Source: Gammaproteobacteria bacterium (GTDB lineage: Bacteria > Pseudomonadota > Gammaproteobacteria > Arenicellales > Poriferihabitantaceae). From it: 47,582 bases of DNA. Position numbers and translations under genes: made by a program. Where the stretch lies: contig JAPOSW010000101.1 in NCBI GenBank assembly GCA_026709505.1, positions 17,542 through 65,123 on the forward strand, in the 5' to 3' direction. The notes below the pieces were generated by a model. It was not told where the DNA came from. It did not search any database and saw only the letters and a program-made list of their open reading frames with translations. Within the stretch, counting starts at the first letter, position 1, and the number at the start of each line of letters is the position of its first letter. Shown piece after piece: positions 1 through 8,654 of the stretch.

Positions 1-159
1 AAGGGTTCGCATTTCAGGCACTACCTTTTCACACATATTATCTTCAACCTTGTGATTGTCGAGCAGGGCACCCATCGAGAGCTGCTTGCCACGAATGGCC
101 TTTATTCGACACTGTGGCAACGGCAGTCGGGAGGATTCATCGCCCAATCTGCCGGATAA
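1..159 (+). CDS. C-terminal end of an ABC transporter ATP-binding protein (partial, possibly decayed)
   Basis: Frame 1 is open from the window edge to a TAA at 157-159. It reads [13 protein letters not shown] followed by a short tail, the usual end of MsbA-type exporter ATPases, where G-x-IVEQGTH-x-ELL follows the H-loop region. The ~18 residues before it (starting KGSHFRHYL) do not match the expected AHRLSTI / ADRI-VL segment. The copy may therefore be frameshifted or divergent, or only its last ~30 residues may be ancestral. The rest lies outside the window. The gene converges on the HAD phosphatase gene. The family is fairly sure from the terminal motif; whether the gene is intact cannot be judged. 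Confidence 0.55.
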   Translation, partial: KGSHFRHYLFTHIIFNLVIVEQGTHRELLATNGLYSTLWQRQSGGFIAQSAG

Positions 160-222
160 ATCCACGTGACCAAAAAAACCACGTCCACACGTTGGAAATC
201 AGCGAATGGCTTGATTTCCCCG

Positions 223-813
223 TCAGATCATTGTCAGCAACTGAATGATGCTGGGTACTCGGTGATGCGTATATTCGGGCCATTCGTACATTTCTGAAGA
301 GTCAAAATGCACGGTTGTAATCCCAGCTGCAAACCCGGCTTTGAGATCGTGCAGGTAATCTCCCACGACAAGCGTTGATTCGGCAGTGGCATCCCACATC
401 TCCATCAAATGCAACACTCCATCAGGATCGGGCTTCGGTTTGCAGGTTTCCCGTCCAATAATGGCCCCGTCCTCAAAGTAAGCATCCAACCCAGCCACCC
501 GCAATGTCTTACGGGCAACCTGCTCATCGTTACGGGTCAATATCCCTACCTTGCAACCACGACTGATCAATCTGCTGAGAAGAGACTCGATGCCGGGCTG
601 GGGTAATGCCTGATTGGCCAGGTCGGTTTCTATTTTGTTGAGTTTGCGCTTGATCTCGGCTGCCTCCCCATCGCTCATATTCTCTATGGCTTCCAGAATC
701 GAATGTGCTTCCTCAACTCCCAGCTTCGTCCGTATCAAATCAAAATCGTGAACGGGCATTGTCAATGTGCCATCCATGTCGAAAATCCAGTGGGTATAGT
801 CTCGTAGAATCAT
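223..813 (-). CDS. HAD-superfamily hydrolase, phosphoglycolate phosphatase-like
   Basis: A 196-residue phosphatase of the haloacid dehalogenase superfamily. Motif I is FDMDGT (Asp12 nucleophile, Asp14), motif II is the Thr of GILTRND, motif III a Lys in CKPKPDPD, and motif IV VVGDYLHD. A helical cap lies between motifs I and II, as in Gph-type phosphatases. The frame runs open to 855, but the ATG at 813 is preceded by GGAGGTAAG, so this start is chosen. The stop is ~55 bp from the start side of the dehydrogenase gene's 3' end, and both genes lie on the minus strand, probably co-transcribed. The substrate cannot be told from sequence; small phosphate esters such as 2-phosphoglycolate are typical. 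Confidence 0.85.
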   Translation of the reverse strand: MILRDYTHWIFDMDGTLTMPVHDFDLIRTKLGVEEAHSILEAIENMSDGEAAEIKRKLNKIETDLANQALPQPGIESLLSRLISRGCKVGILTRNDEQVARKTLRVAGLDAYFEDGAIIGRETCKPKPDPDGVLHLMEMWDATAESTLVVGDYLHDLKAGFAAGITTVHFDSSEMYEWPEYTHHRVPSIIQLLTMI

Positions 814-868
814 TCTTACCTCCATGTAGTGACCGATCTGCGATTGACGGACCAAGCCCTAATGCGAA

Positions 869-2173
869 TTACCAATAGGCGAGAGCCTCGCGATAAATGC
901 TTTCCATATCCTGCTGGCTGGCAACTCTTGGAGCATTGTTGATGGCCCGGGTTTGTCGAGAGGAGGATTCGGCAAGGCCTGTTATGGACTCTTGACTGAA
1001 CCCAAGTTCCTGTATGCCGTTCGGCATTCCGGTTGCCTTCATGAGTTCAATGATTCGTCCGGATACAACTTCGCCGGCTTCTTCGCCAGCGGCATCCAGA
1101 TGTGTTGCACCGAGAAACCCGGCAGCCTCGATATGCCTTTGTGGTGCTGCCCCGCCGAGATAACGGAAAATAGCTGGTGCACTAACCACGACACTGATGC
1201 CATGCGGGATGAACGGTGAGCCAACCTGATATCCATCTGTAGTAACGTCGTTCATGAGATGAGTGATGCCATAGGACATGGCATGAGGAAGATGAGTCCC
1301 GGAATTTCCAAAAGCCATTCCCGCGAGCGATGCGCCAAACATCAGGGAATCCCTTGCTTTCTTGTCATCAGCATCGGCTACTCCCCTTACAAGATATTCT
1401 CCAGCAATTTCCAGCGCTTTTCTGGCAGCCATGTCACTCCAGGGGTTCGATCCCTGGAGCATGGTTCGAGTGACCGGGTTGTCCACATTCGGCCACTTGG
1501 TGTAGGCTTTTGCCGTGTAGCATTCAATGGCATGACACAGCAAGTCAAAACCGGTCGATGCGATCACATTATCAGGGAGGGTATCGCATACCGTAGGGTC
1601 CACCAGCGCTTCCTGAGGCAGCAAATACGGACTTCCCATGACGAATTTTGTGTTGAGGTCATTGATTCGGATAACGGAAACACTGGTGCACTCAGAGCCG
1701 GTTCCTGAAGTAGTTGGGCAGGCAAGGTGAGGCAGCAAGGGACCAGGTATCGGCTTTCCCGCACCGGCTGGAGGACCAAAGTAGTCGGTGAATTGGGCCG
1801 GATGCAATGCATAGACCATGGCCGCCTTGGCGGTATCGATGACTGAACCACCGCCCACCGATACCACTCCGTCAAATCGACCGCCTCGAAGAAACCTGGT
1901 GGCTTCCATGACAGTTGCATCATCTGGTTCGATGCGAATATCCGAAAAGACCGCAAACTCAATTGCCCGGGATTTAAGAGACTCCTGAACCGTGGCTACA
2001 TACGGCCCTTGTGCCATTTGTGGATCCGTGAAAAGAGCGACTGTTTTCATGCCATTCGATTCGGCTCTGGCACCAGCCTCGCTTAACGTGCCGCGTCCAA
2101 ATGTGTATTTCGGCATGGCGACAGTAAACGACTGCGCGCCTCCTTCGATTAAGTCATAGTGTTGGCAGCTCAC
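869..2173 (-). CDS. Iron-containing alcohol dehydrogenase, hydroxyacid-oxoacid transhydrogenase-like
   Basis: A 434-residue group III Fe-dependent alcohol dehydrogenase. The nucleotide-binding loop is VSVGGGSVIDTAKA (~105-117), then PTTSGTGSE. Candidate metal ligands are an Asp/His pair in GFDLLCHAIE and the histidines in GTHLPHAMSY and PHGISV. Length and details such as NPVTR, QGSNPWSD and FGNSGTHL match the ADHFE1 / hydroxyacid-oxoacid transhydrogenase branch, which moves hydride between 4-hydroxybutyrate and 2-oxoglutarate; a 4-hydroxybutyrate dehydrogenase role is possible. The start is GTG without a strong ribosome site. It is kept because the following ~18 residues (ending SFTVAMPKYTFG) resemble the family N-terminus. 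The gene is divergent from thrC, with ~270 bp between. Confidence 0.85.
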   Translation of the reverse strand: MSCQHYDLIEGGAQSFTVAMPKYTFGRGTLSEAGARAESNGMKTVALFTDPQMAQGPYVATVQESLKSRAIEFAVFSDIRIEPDDATVMEATRFLRGGRFDGVVSVGGGSVIDTAKAAMVYALHPAQFTDYFGPPAGAGKPIPGPLLPHLACPTTSGTGSECTSVSVIRINDLNTKFVMGSPYLLPQEALVDPTVCDTLPDNVIASTGFDLLCHAIECYTAKAYTKWPNVDNPVTRTMLQGSNPWSDMAARKALEIAGEYLVRGVADADDKKARDSLMFGASLAGMAFGNSGTHLPHAMSYGITHLMNDVTTDGYQVGSPFIPHGISVVVSAPAIFRYLGGAAPQRHIEAAGFLGATHLDAAGEEAGEVVSGRIIELMKATGMPNGIQELGFSQESITGLAESSSRQTRAINNAPRVASQQDMESIYREALAYW

Positions 2174-2443
2174 GGTCTACTCGATGAAGGTTGAATGGGA
2201 AACCCGAAATATACACCATCAGAAAGATGCCTTGTTAACAATTCCAGTCCGGGGAAGCCGGATCATCAATCAGCATACAATCCTGTTCTATCTCCAGTCG
2301 AAAACTGGCATCTTCTTCCTGCACCGCACATGGGCCTCATGAAATCGAAGCCCGACAGGTTTATACACTAAAATACTGGTTGGTTCACATAGACTTTGCT
2401 CTGAAGATAATTCTCTTACCTCTATAGCAAGCAGCAGCTAAAT

Positions 2444-3856
2444 TTGGAATACATCAGCACACGGGGGCAAGCCCCGGTACTTAATTTTGAACAGGCAACG
2501 CTCAATGGGCTGGCCGATGACGGTGGATTGTACCTGCCCGTCTCCTGGCCCACTCTAAGCCAAGGAGAAATACATCAACTGCAAGGCAAGCCCTACTCTG
2601 AGCTTGCTTTCTCGATCATCCGGCATTTCACTTGCGATTGCGTTCCTGACAGCACCCTGAAAAAACTCGTGCATGATGCCTGCACTGGATTTCGACATGA
2701 TGCAGTAGCCCCGATCAAGCAGCTGGACAACCAGTTGTTTCTGATGGAACTGTTTCATGGCCCTACTCTGGCCTTCAAGGATTATGCCCTGCAAATCCTG
2801 GGTCAATTGTTCCAGTATTTTCTGTCAAGAAGAGGTCGCACCTGCACAATCATCGGAGCAACATCAGGAGATACCGGCTCTGCCGCGATTGCTGGCCTGA
2901 GAGGGCTGTCGTCAGTCGAATTATTTATGCTGCATCCGCACAATCGGGTTTCGGATGTGCAGCGACGCCAGATGACGACTGTAATTGCTGACAATATCCA
3001 CAATATTGCAGTCGATGGCACGTTCGATGATTGCCAGAATATGGTCAAGTCACTGTTCACTGATCTTGACTTCAAAAACAAACATGCACTCTCAGCCGTC
3101 AATTCCATCAACTGGGCCCGGATTGCGGCACAGGTGGTTTACTACTTTCGTGCCGCTATCGCTCTGGGGGCGCCGGAACGCGAGATCAGTTTTTCGGTGC
3201 CGACTGGAAATTTTGGCAATGTCCTGGCTGGCTATGTGGCCAAGAAAATGGGCCTGCCCATAAGGAAATTGATAATCGGTTCAAACCAGAACGATATTCT
3301 TACCCGGTTTTTTGAATCGGGGAGCATGGAAAGGCGCGATGTCCAGACAACCCTCTCGCCAAGCATGGATATTGGCATTTCCAGCAACTTCGAACGATAC
3401 CTGTTCGAGCTGGTCGACCATGATTCAGACCGACTTCACGGACTCATGCAGGAATTTCAGGAAAAAGGCAGATTTGATGTAGGCCGGGATATGTTAAATC
3501 GTGCCCGAAAGGATTTTAGTGCTTATCGTTTAACGGATGAAGATACGAGAAAAGACATCAGGAAAACTTATGAAGCCACAGGTGAAATCATTGATCCGCA
3601 TTCAATCATAGGCGTCTCGGCAGCCAGGAAAGAGGGATTCAAGGAGGCACCTGTAGTAGTGCTAGCAACAGCCCATCCAGCCAAGTTTCCTGATGCAATC
3701 AAGTCTGCCTTGGGGTTTGAACCACCTCTGCCAGATGAACTTTCGGAAATTCTGACCCTTGAGGAACGGTGCAGGAACAACCTGCCAAATGATGTCTCGA
3801 CCCTTAGGAAATTTGTTGAATCCAGTTTGGCATCTGGGAATAGTAGTAAAAAGTGA
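2444..3856 (+). CDS. thrC: Threonine synthase
   Basis: Converts O-phosphohomoserine to threonine and phosphate with PLP, the last step of threonine synthesis in the cytoplasm. The 470-residue length fits the longer proteobacterial ThrC class. The N-terminus MEYISTRG is the family signature. FHGPTLAFKD carries the PLP lysine (Lys112), GATSGDTGSAA is the phosphate-binding region, and SVPTGNFGN follows. The first codon is TTG; no ATG lies nearby in frame and the ISTRG signature starts right after it, which fixes the start. No clear Shine-Dalgarno is seen. No thrA or thrB is adjacent. The last ~25 codons recur as a decayed copy about 450 bp downstream (4224-4304). Confidence 0.95.
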   Translation: MEYISTRGQAPVLNFEQATLNGLADDGGLYLPVSWPTLSQGEIHQLQGKPYSELAFSIIRHFTCDCVPDSTLKKLVHDACTGFRHDAVAPIKQLDNQLFLMELFHGPTLAFKDYALQILGQLFQYFLSRRGRTCTIIGATSGDTGSAAIAGLRGLSSVELFMLHPHNRVSDVQRRQMTTVIADNIHNIAVDGTFDDCQNMVKSLFTDLDFKNKHALSAVNSINWARIAAQVVYYFRAAIALGAPEREISFSVPTGNFGNVLAGYVAKKMGLPIRKLIIGSNQNDILTRFFESGSMERRDVQTTLSPSMDIGISSNFERYLFELVDHDSDRLHGLMQEFQEKGRFDVGRDMLNRARKDFSAYRLTDEDTRKDIRKTYEATGEIIDPHSIIGVSAARKEGFKEAPVVVLATAHPAKFPDAIKSALGFEPPLPDELSEILTLEERCRNNLPNDVSTLRKFVESSLASGNSSKK

Positions 3857-4023
3857 AAGCCGGCATATATATCGCTATTCGTCAAAAGACTTCCCGTACC
3901 AAATGGAATTGCTTTTTAAATTGAAACGTCAGCCAAATTCCGGCCAGAAGCAGAATAAAAATAAGAAAAAAAGCCCTTTATCAAAATTCATGAAAAATTA
4001 AGTAATTGAAAATATTAATAAAA

Positions 4024-4140
4024 ATAAATTTCTGTACGAGAACTTACAGAATAAATTGCAGAATAAAAAGTGCAATTTGCAGAATAAATTGCAGAATAAA
4101 AAGTGCAATTTGCAGAATAAATGCAGAATAAATTTCTGTG
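4024..4140 (+). repeat. Tandem 33-bp repeat with flanking direct repeat
   Basis: Two perfect 33-bp units (4047-4079 and 4080-4112) begin CAGAATAAATTGCAGAATAA and contain AAGTGCAATTTG. A partial third unit follows. Each unit is itself built from CAGAATAAA sub-repeats. The block is bracketed by the direct repeat AATAAATTTCTGT at ~4024 and ~4128. It lies in the A/T-rich 540-bp gap between thrC and the ATPase gene. TTGCAGAATAAA next to GTGCAATTTG gives some dyad symmetry, so a binding site is possible. Units are directly abutting, with no spacers, so it is not a CRISPR array. Confidence 0.85.
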
Positions 4141-4223
4141 TGAGGTCAGTCAATATGAGGTTCAAATTCAAGGTGCAGATTGCTCATTAAAGCAATGTCG
4201 ATCATTGGTCAATTTCCAAGACC

Positions 4224-4304
4224 AACTTCCCTCCAAACGATGCCCCGATCCTGATGAAATTTGTTGAGTCCAGCTTGATGTCAAGGAACACTGATTACAG
4301 TTGA
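4224..4304 (+). pseudogene. Decayed duplicate of the thrC 3' end
   Basis: Read in one frame, this stretch gives NFPPNDAPILMKFVESSLMS and seven more residues before TGA. It lines up with the real ThrC C-terminus (NLPNDVSTLRKFVESSLASG...), sharing the KFVESSL core and the stop at a similar distance. No open frame leads into it. It is therefore a fragment left by a duplication or recombination at the thrC 3' end, with the tandem-repeat block between the two copies. The DNA match is clear but imperfect, so the event is not recent. Confidence 0.8.
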
Positions 4305-4395
4305 GAATTTGACAATCGCAACAAAGTTTAAAATATTGGCGTTAATAATTCCAATATTTATTGAAAAGTGGCGTTTTTATGGATAAAATATCGTC

Positions 4396-5529
4396 ATGTA
4401 TCCAAGAGATTTTGCACCGCCAAGCCAGCAAAGCTATTTTCTGTTCGGCCCACGAGGCACCGGAAAGAGTATGTTTGTCGGGAATCACTACCCGAATGGA
4501 ATGTATGTTGACCTTCTTGATGCCCGGAACTTCAATGAATTCACAGCCGATCCAAGCCGGTTGTCGGACAGGATACCAAAGGGGTTTAACGACTGGATTA
4601 TCGTCGATGAAGTCCAAAAAGTTCCAGCGTTGCTGAATGAGGTTCACCGGCTGATCGAACAACGGCACCTTCGCTTTGTGCTCACCGGATCCAGTGCGCG
4701 CCGTTTGAAAAAAGACAATGTCAATTTACTTGCAGGACGCGCTTTAACCTGCCATCTGTATCCTTTGACTGCATCAGAGCAAGGAAATGAATTTAATCTG
4801 ACACGGGCATTGGACTCCGGACAATTGCCACTTGCATGCACATCAGCTGACCCGGAATTATTTCTGCAAAGCTATGTGCAAACCTATCTGCAGGAAGAAA
4901 TCCAGCTCGAGGGATTGACTCGCAATCTGCCAGCATTTGCTCGATTTTTGGAGACAGCCTCTTTTTCTCAGGGTTCTCTACTCAATATTTCGGCCATCGC
5001 AAGGGATTGTGCTGTAAAACGCAAGGTCGTTGAGAATTACTTTTCAATACTGAGAGATACTCTGATTTCATACGAAATTCCGGTGTTTCGCAAAAGAGCA
5101 AAACGCGACACCACACAAAGTGCCAAGTTTTATTTTTTTGATGCCGGAGTGTTTCGCACATTGCGCCCTGCCGGTCCATATGACAGCGATACTGAAGCAC
5201 GAGGCATCGCTCTGGAGACACTCGTTCTTCAGGAAATTATTGCCTTGAATAGCTACAGGCGCTGGAATTATGGGATCTACTACTGGCGCACCAGGCTGGG
5301 AAAGGAAGTAGATTTTGTGCTGTATGGAAAACGCGGTTTGAAAGCCATTGAGATCAAGCTCTCCGGCCGAATCAGAACTGAAGACTTGAGTGGGCTGAGG
5401 CAATTCAAGGAAGATTACCCCGAAACAGACCTAATTTATCTCTATTCAGGAACAAGGCGATTCACTGAAAATGACATTGAAATCGTCCCTGTTGATATGT
5501 TCTTCAAGCAAGCGGATAATTTGATCTGA
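4396..5529 (+). CDS. AAA-type ATPase with C-terminal DUF4143 domain
   Basis: A 377-residue protein of the widespread AAA_14/DUF4143 type. Walker A is GPRGTGKS (18-25), Walker B IIVDEVQ (68-74), and a sensor-like VLTGSSAR follows near 95-102. The middle has a winged-helix-like segment (ISAIARDCAVKRKVVENYF). The C-terminal third has the DUF4143 pattern WRT..GKEVDFVL....KAIEIK, resembling a PD-(D/E)xK nuclease core. These proteins are common in bacteria and archaea, often near mobile DNA, and their role is not settled. The ATG at 4396 is the only sensible start; no strong ribosome site is seen. It stands alone, between the tandem-repeat gap and the fic fragment. Confidence 0.9.
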   Translation: MYPRDFAPPSQQSYFLFGPRGTGKSMFVGNHYPNGMYVDLLDARNFNEFTADPSRLSDRIPKGFNDWIIVDEVQKVPALLNEVHRLIEQRHLRFVLTGSSARRLKKDNVNLLAGRALTCHLYPLTASEQGNEFNLTRALDSGQLPLACTSADPELFLQSYVQTYLQEEIQLEGLTRNLPAFARFLETASFSQGSLLNISAIARDCAVKRKVVENYFSILRDTLISYEIPVFRKRAKRDTTQSAKFYFFDAGVFRTLRPAGPYDSDTEARGIALETLVLQEIIALNSYRRWNYGIYYWRTRLGKEVDFVLYGKRGLKAIEIKLSGRIRTEDLSGLRQFKEDYPETDLIYLYSGTRRFTENDIEIVPVDMFFKQADNLI

Positions 5530-5720
5530 GCCGGTATATGCGGGCTTCTACCGGCACAACAGGCGACATTCACTGAAGAAGGCTGGAGGCTTTTCGATAC
5601 CATTGTCCGATCAGTGCCAAACCATCGAAATCAGCCAGTCTTGACGGCAAGGCTCTCAGGTTCTCACAGCAGGATGGGCGATAATATCAAGTCCATGAAT
5701 ATCTGGAGTAAATTCCACGC

Positions 5721-5888
5721 ATATTCATGAAATAGCGGTTTTGCACGCGTTTTTGGTGGAATATTGTTGACATGACCGAAAGAGCTTTACCTGAGACTGC
5801 TGCAAGTTGAGTGTGCTGTGCCTACTTAATAAGTCATCATGATCTTGATTCTCCTACATCAATAATACAGTCTGCAGTCGGCAAATTG
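5721..5888 (+). pseudogene. 5' fragment of a fic gene with its upstream region
   Basis: From about 5721 the sequence follows the upstream region and start of the intact fic gene at 8873-9060. The shared leader begins ATATTCATGAAATAGC and contains TTTTGCACGCGTTTTT. From ATG 5772 the translation is MTERALPETAAS, then a stop, then CAYLIS and LDSP...SAVGK in the same frame, matching MIQRALPETG, YAYLIN and LDSP...SAIGK of the intact protein. Similarity ends near 5888. It is a truncated copy inactivated by a nonsense change. The rest of the 5530-6138 gap shows no gene. Confidence 0.8.
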
Positions 5889-6138
5889 AAATAACTTGAA
5901 TGAATCAATCAATACATCGTCGAGCATTTCCAAAGTTTGAGCAGAATCTGGCCCACAAGTCTACTCAGACCTGACGCTCTACAGACACCTGAAACAGACA
6001 AGATCATGATTCAGATTGGCAGGAATCTGCATTAGGTAAAGCGATTGCATGCCAATACAAACATATGGAAAACTGCATAGATCAAGAGTAACATATACTA
6101 CAATCTTGCCAATCTAGATTAATCTTGAGCAAACCCAT

Positions 6139-6417
6139 ATGACAATGGTAAAAAAGAGTATTTCCGTGACTGACCAGCAGGATATCTGGATAAAAGCCCA
6201 AGTTGACACGGGGCGTTATGGCAATGAAAGCGAGGTTCTGCGTGCATTGATAAGGGAACGTCAGATGCTGGAACAGGATACTCCTGAAGGAATTCGGGCT
6301 GTACGTGCTGCGCTGATTGAGGCCGAAGAAAGCGTAAGGCAAAAGGGCTACAGCAAGCGATCCGTTTACGAAATCTGGGAAGAGGCAAAAACCAGGCACA
6401 GAGCTCGGCATGGGTGA
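6139..6417 (+). CDS. parD: ParD-family antitoxin
   Basis: A 92-residue type II antitoxin. The N-terminal third (SISVTDQQDIWIKAQVDTG, then NESEVLRALIRER) is a ribbon-helix-helix DNA-binding domain. The charged C-terminal part would wrap the toxin. The second ATG (6145) could also be the start. Its stop overlaps the toxin start by 8 bases, the usual coupling in parDE operons. By family behaviour the ParD-ParE complex represses its own promoter, which would lie in the ~600-bp gap upstream. Confidence 0.9.
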   Translation: MTMVKKSISVTDQQDIWIKAQVDTGRYGNESEVLRALIRERQMLEQDTPEGIRAVRAALIEAEESVRQKGYSKRSVYEIWEEAKTRHRARHG

Positions 6418-6694
6418 TTATGATTTGTCTCCAGAGGCAGAATGGGACTTGCTCGACATCGATATCTACGGATTAGAGAATTTCTGTTTAACACAAGCCG
6501 AGCAATATCATGAAGGGTTGGCACTCCGGTTTCAGGAGATTGCGAGCAATCCCTTGCAATACCAAGCTGTCGATCATACCAGACAGGGATATCGGCGTTG
6601 TGTCTATCGCTCGCACTCCATTTACTACCGCATTGAAAGCCAAAGAGTCTCTATCATGCGAATCCTGGGTCGACAGGACACGGTTCACTCTTGA
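6410..6694 (+). CDS. parE: ParE-family toxin
   Basis: A 94-residue RelE/ParE-superfamily toxin. It shows the typical N-terminus (LSPEAEWDLLDIDIYG), the helical SNPLQYQ / GYRRCVYRSHSIYYRI segment, and the C-terminal VSIMRILGRQD strand. ParE proteins block DNA gyrase; RelE relatives cut mRNA, and GRQD is the ParE-like ending. The frame is complete and directly follows parD with an 8-base overlap, so the pair looks functional. It lies among remnants of other accessory genes, as expected for a mobile addiction module. Confidence 0.9.
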   Translation: MGDYDLSPEAEWDLLDIDIYGLENFCLTQAEQYHEGLALRFQEIASNPLQYQAVDHTRQGYRRCVYRSHSIYYRIESQRVSIMRILGRQDTVHS

Positions 6695-7073
6695 GCGGAT
6701 TGCTACCCAACAAAAGTGAGACACGATCCGAGCACATTAGAGCAATGATGAAGTGAGTAATCAGTTCAGTAGAAGATTTCACCAAAAAAGCCAAGTAATT
6801 GGCAGAGGATAATTAAGTTTTACTGGTCTGTGGCTTGCAGACAATGCGCTTATTGCATGGCATTGCCGACCGTTACAGAGTTGAATGGTGATCGGCCGGC
6901 ATTCGAGACTGATACATACATAGAAATCAAAAAAATCTGTCTAATCTTCCTGACACTGTGCAATATACCTAATATACCTGCCAGGAAATTATGCCTTGGC
7001 CTTCTGATGTGCTGCACTTCACTGTGTAATTGAGGTGTTTAAGAATATCAGTCATGGGTTAAATTTTTAACTA
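6695..7073. other. Gap without a recognised gene
   Basis: About 380 A/T-rich bases between parE and the IS30-type remnant. A 67-codon open frame at 6830-7033 shows no recognisable domain and is probably chance. No terminator-like hairpin with a T-run was found after parE. Confidence 0.6.
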
Positions 7074-7659
7074 GCCCCAATTCCAGTCCGAAGCGCCCGC
7101 TCGGCCCCGAAACGGTGACAGTCTCGACTTTCTGCCATCATAATCCGCGCCGTGCGGCAATGCCTGCCGCAGGCCCTGTAGCCGTGCGTATCCCAGCACC
7201 CGCTGTCGCGGGCGCATCGCGCGACCATGCTGTTCCGGGGGATCATGGAGAGAGCAGGCCCTCGTGAAAGAATTCGAATGGCGTGCGACAGTCCAGCACC
7301 TTGCGGGGGCGGTGGTTCAGCCGGTCCTCGACCTGACGCACCTGCTCCGCAGTGGCCACCTTGACGATTTGAAGGCTTTTTTGTTATCGGATAGTGCGGT
7401 TTATCTGCAGCGGAGTTCGGCGCTATGCTTTACGTTGACGTTGACGTTGAAGAGATGCCTACCTGATACCGGGATTGAGGCACAGATCTGGCACATGTCG
7501 GTTCAACACACATGATTCAAACTTGCTGAGATAGAGGCCAGAACTGGCATAAACGAAAAATTACAGTTTGCTCAAACATTTAAATCATAGATGCATGATG
7601 ATGTCTATAAATCCAGCAGAAGGTCTGGGAAATGTTGCGCTTCGAACTGGAATTGGCGC
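7074..7659. mobile_element. IS30-family remnant with both terminal inverted repeats, internally deleted
   Basis: The left end at 7074-7096 starts GCCCCAATTCCAG and ends GAAGCGC. The right end at 7637-7659 is its inverse, starting GCGCTTCGAACTG and ending GGAATTGGCGC. They agree at about 21 of 23 positions. Between them a transposase C-terminus is readable on the minus strand. The span is only ~586 bp against ~1.1 kb for a normal IS30 element, so the 5' half of the transposase gene was lost. GC content near the left end is clearly higher than in the surroundings. Target-site duplications are not obvious. The family call rests on the transposase tail. Confidence 0.75.
7243..7378 (-). pseudogene. 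IS30-type transposase, C-terminal fragment
   Basis: The minus strand from ~7378 to the stop at 7245-7243 reads LQIVKVATAEQVRQVEDRLN followed by HRPRKVLDCRTPFEFFHEG. The pattern LN-x-RPRK-x-L-x-x-(K/R)TP-x-E-x-F is the end of IS30-family DDE transposases. No start codon or catalytic Asp residues remain, so it cannot act. Confidence 0.85.
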
Positions 7660-7781
7660 TGTGAAATGGCAGGCGTCTTGCCTGCATAAGTGGCTGAACT
7701 GATTTCCGGTCAGTGCTGGAACCAGGGAAAACTCCATGGCGGTCATTTCATCCGGCATGTTTTTCCATTGCCGCAAGATAC

Positions 7782-7813
7782 TATAATGGAAATCATGATA
7801 TAATTGATATAAT
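7782..7813 (+). promoter_or_regulatory. Possible promoter for the abiE pair
   Basis: Two TATAAT boxes occur (7782-7787 and 7808-7813) in an A/T-rich stretch ending ~28 bp before the chosen AbiEi start at 7842. No good -35 match is seen at ideal spacing. The repeated ATATAAT-type motifs could be part of an AbiEi operator, since AbiEi antitoxins repress their own operon. Confidence 0.35.
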
Positions 7814-7841
7814 ACTTTTAGTTGTATTTCAGTATAGTTTC

Positions 7842-8654
7842 ATGGCAGAAGCTCCATCAACAAGACAGAAGCGCCTTGCGGCAGTTTTTCGTGAAACGTC
7901 CGGTACGTTCCGCATTGCTGATGCGATGCGCATACTCGGGATAGATCGACCGCATGCATCTAGGTTACTGGCGGGATGGCATAGTCAGGGAGTGATTCGA
8001 CGCATCGCGCATGGCCTTTATGTGCCGGTTCCACCCTCTGCACTCGGGCAGACGCAGGTACTTGATGACCCCTGGGTGCTGGTGCCGGATTTGTATGAGC
8101 CCGGTTACATTGGCGGCTGGAGTGCGCTGGAATACTGGGGCTTGACGGAACAGATTTTCCGGTCGGTATGCGTACTTACCCGCAAGCGTGTTGCCTATGG
8201 TGAAACGGTTCACCAGGGAGTAGGGTTTTTTGTAAAGCATGCTTCACAAAACCACATGTTCGGCACCAGAACCATCTGGCGCAAGACCGCGAAGATGCAG
8301 ATTTCCGATCCGTACAAGACGCTCCTTGACTGCATTGACGACCTGCATCTGGGTGCAGGGTTGCAACACTCGACTGCCTGCCTGCTTGAATTCATGCGGA
8401 TATTTGGTGACCCGGGAGACCTGGATGCATTGCTCGAGCATGCCATTCAGGCGAACAATGGCGCACTTTTCAAGAAGCTGGGCTATCTGGCCGAGACTCT
8501 TGGGTTCAGGCCTTTCTTTGTCGAGGAATGCCGGAAACGGCTGACTACGGGCTATGCCACCCTGGACAGGAATGCCGGGGAATGCCGACTGGTCACACGC
8601 TGGAACCTATGGGTTCCGGGGAAAAAGGCCAGATGGTCAGCAAACGCGAAATAA
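7842..8654 (+). CDS. abiEi: AbiEi-type antitoxin (type IV toxin-antitoxin)
   Basis: A 270-residue protein with an N-terminal winged-helix domain (FRIADAMRILGIDRPHASRL, then a wing ending RIAHGLYVPVP). An AbiEi-like core follows (DPWVLVPDLYEPGYIGGWSA, RKTAKMQISDPYKTLLDCID). In AbiE systems this protein binds its promoter and antagonises the AbiEii nucleotidyltransferase toxin without stable contact. The frame is open from 7713, but the ATG at 7842 precedes the conserved helix and follows the TATAAT boxes. Its end overlaps the toxin start (8633) by 22 bases. The toxin is truncated here, so the antitoxin is an orphan that may persist only as a regulator. Confidence 0.8.
   Translation: MAEAPSTRQKRLAAVFRETSGTFRIADAMRILGIDRPHASRLLAGWHSQGVIRRIAHGLYVPVPPSALGQTQVLDDPWVLVPDLYEPGYIGGWSALEYWGLTEQIFRSVCVLTRKRVAYGETVHQGVGFFVKHASQNHMFGTRTIWRKTAKMQISDPYKTLLDCIDDLHLGAGLQHSTACLLEFMRIFGDPGDLDALLEHAIQANNGALFKKLGYLAETLGFRPFFVEECRKRLTTGYATLDRNAGECRLVTRWNLWVPGKKARWSANAK

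Noticed and set aside
160-222. Terminator between the ABC fragment and the HAD gene
   Set aside because: CCACGT occurs twice with an A-run between, but as direct repeats; no stable stem with a T-run is formed.
4024-4140. Possible CRISPR array from the repeated 33-bp units
   Set aside because: Units abut without variable spacers and no cas gene is in the window.
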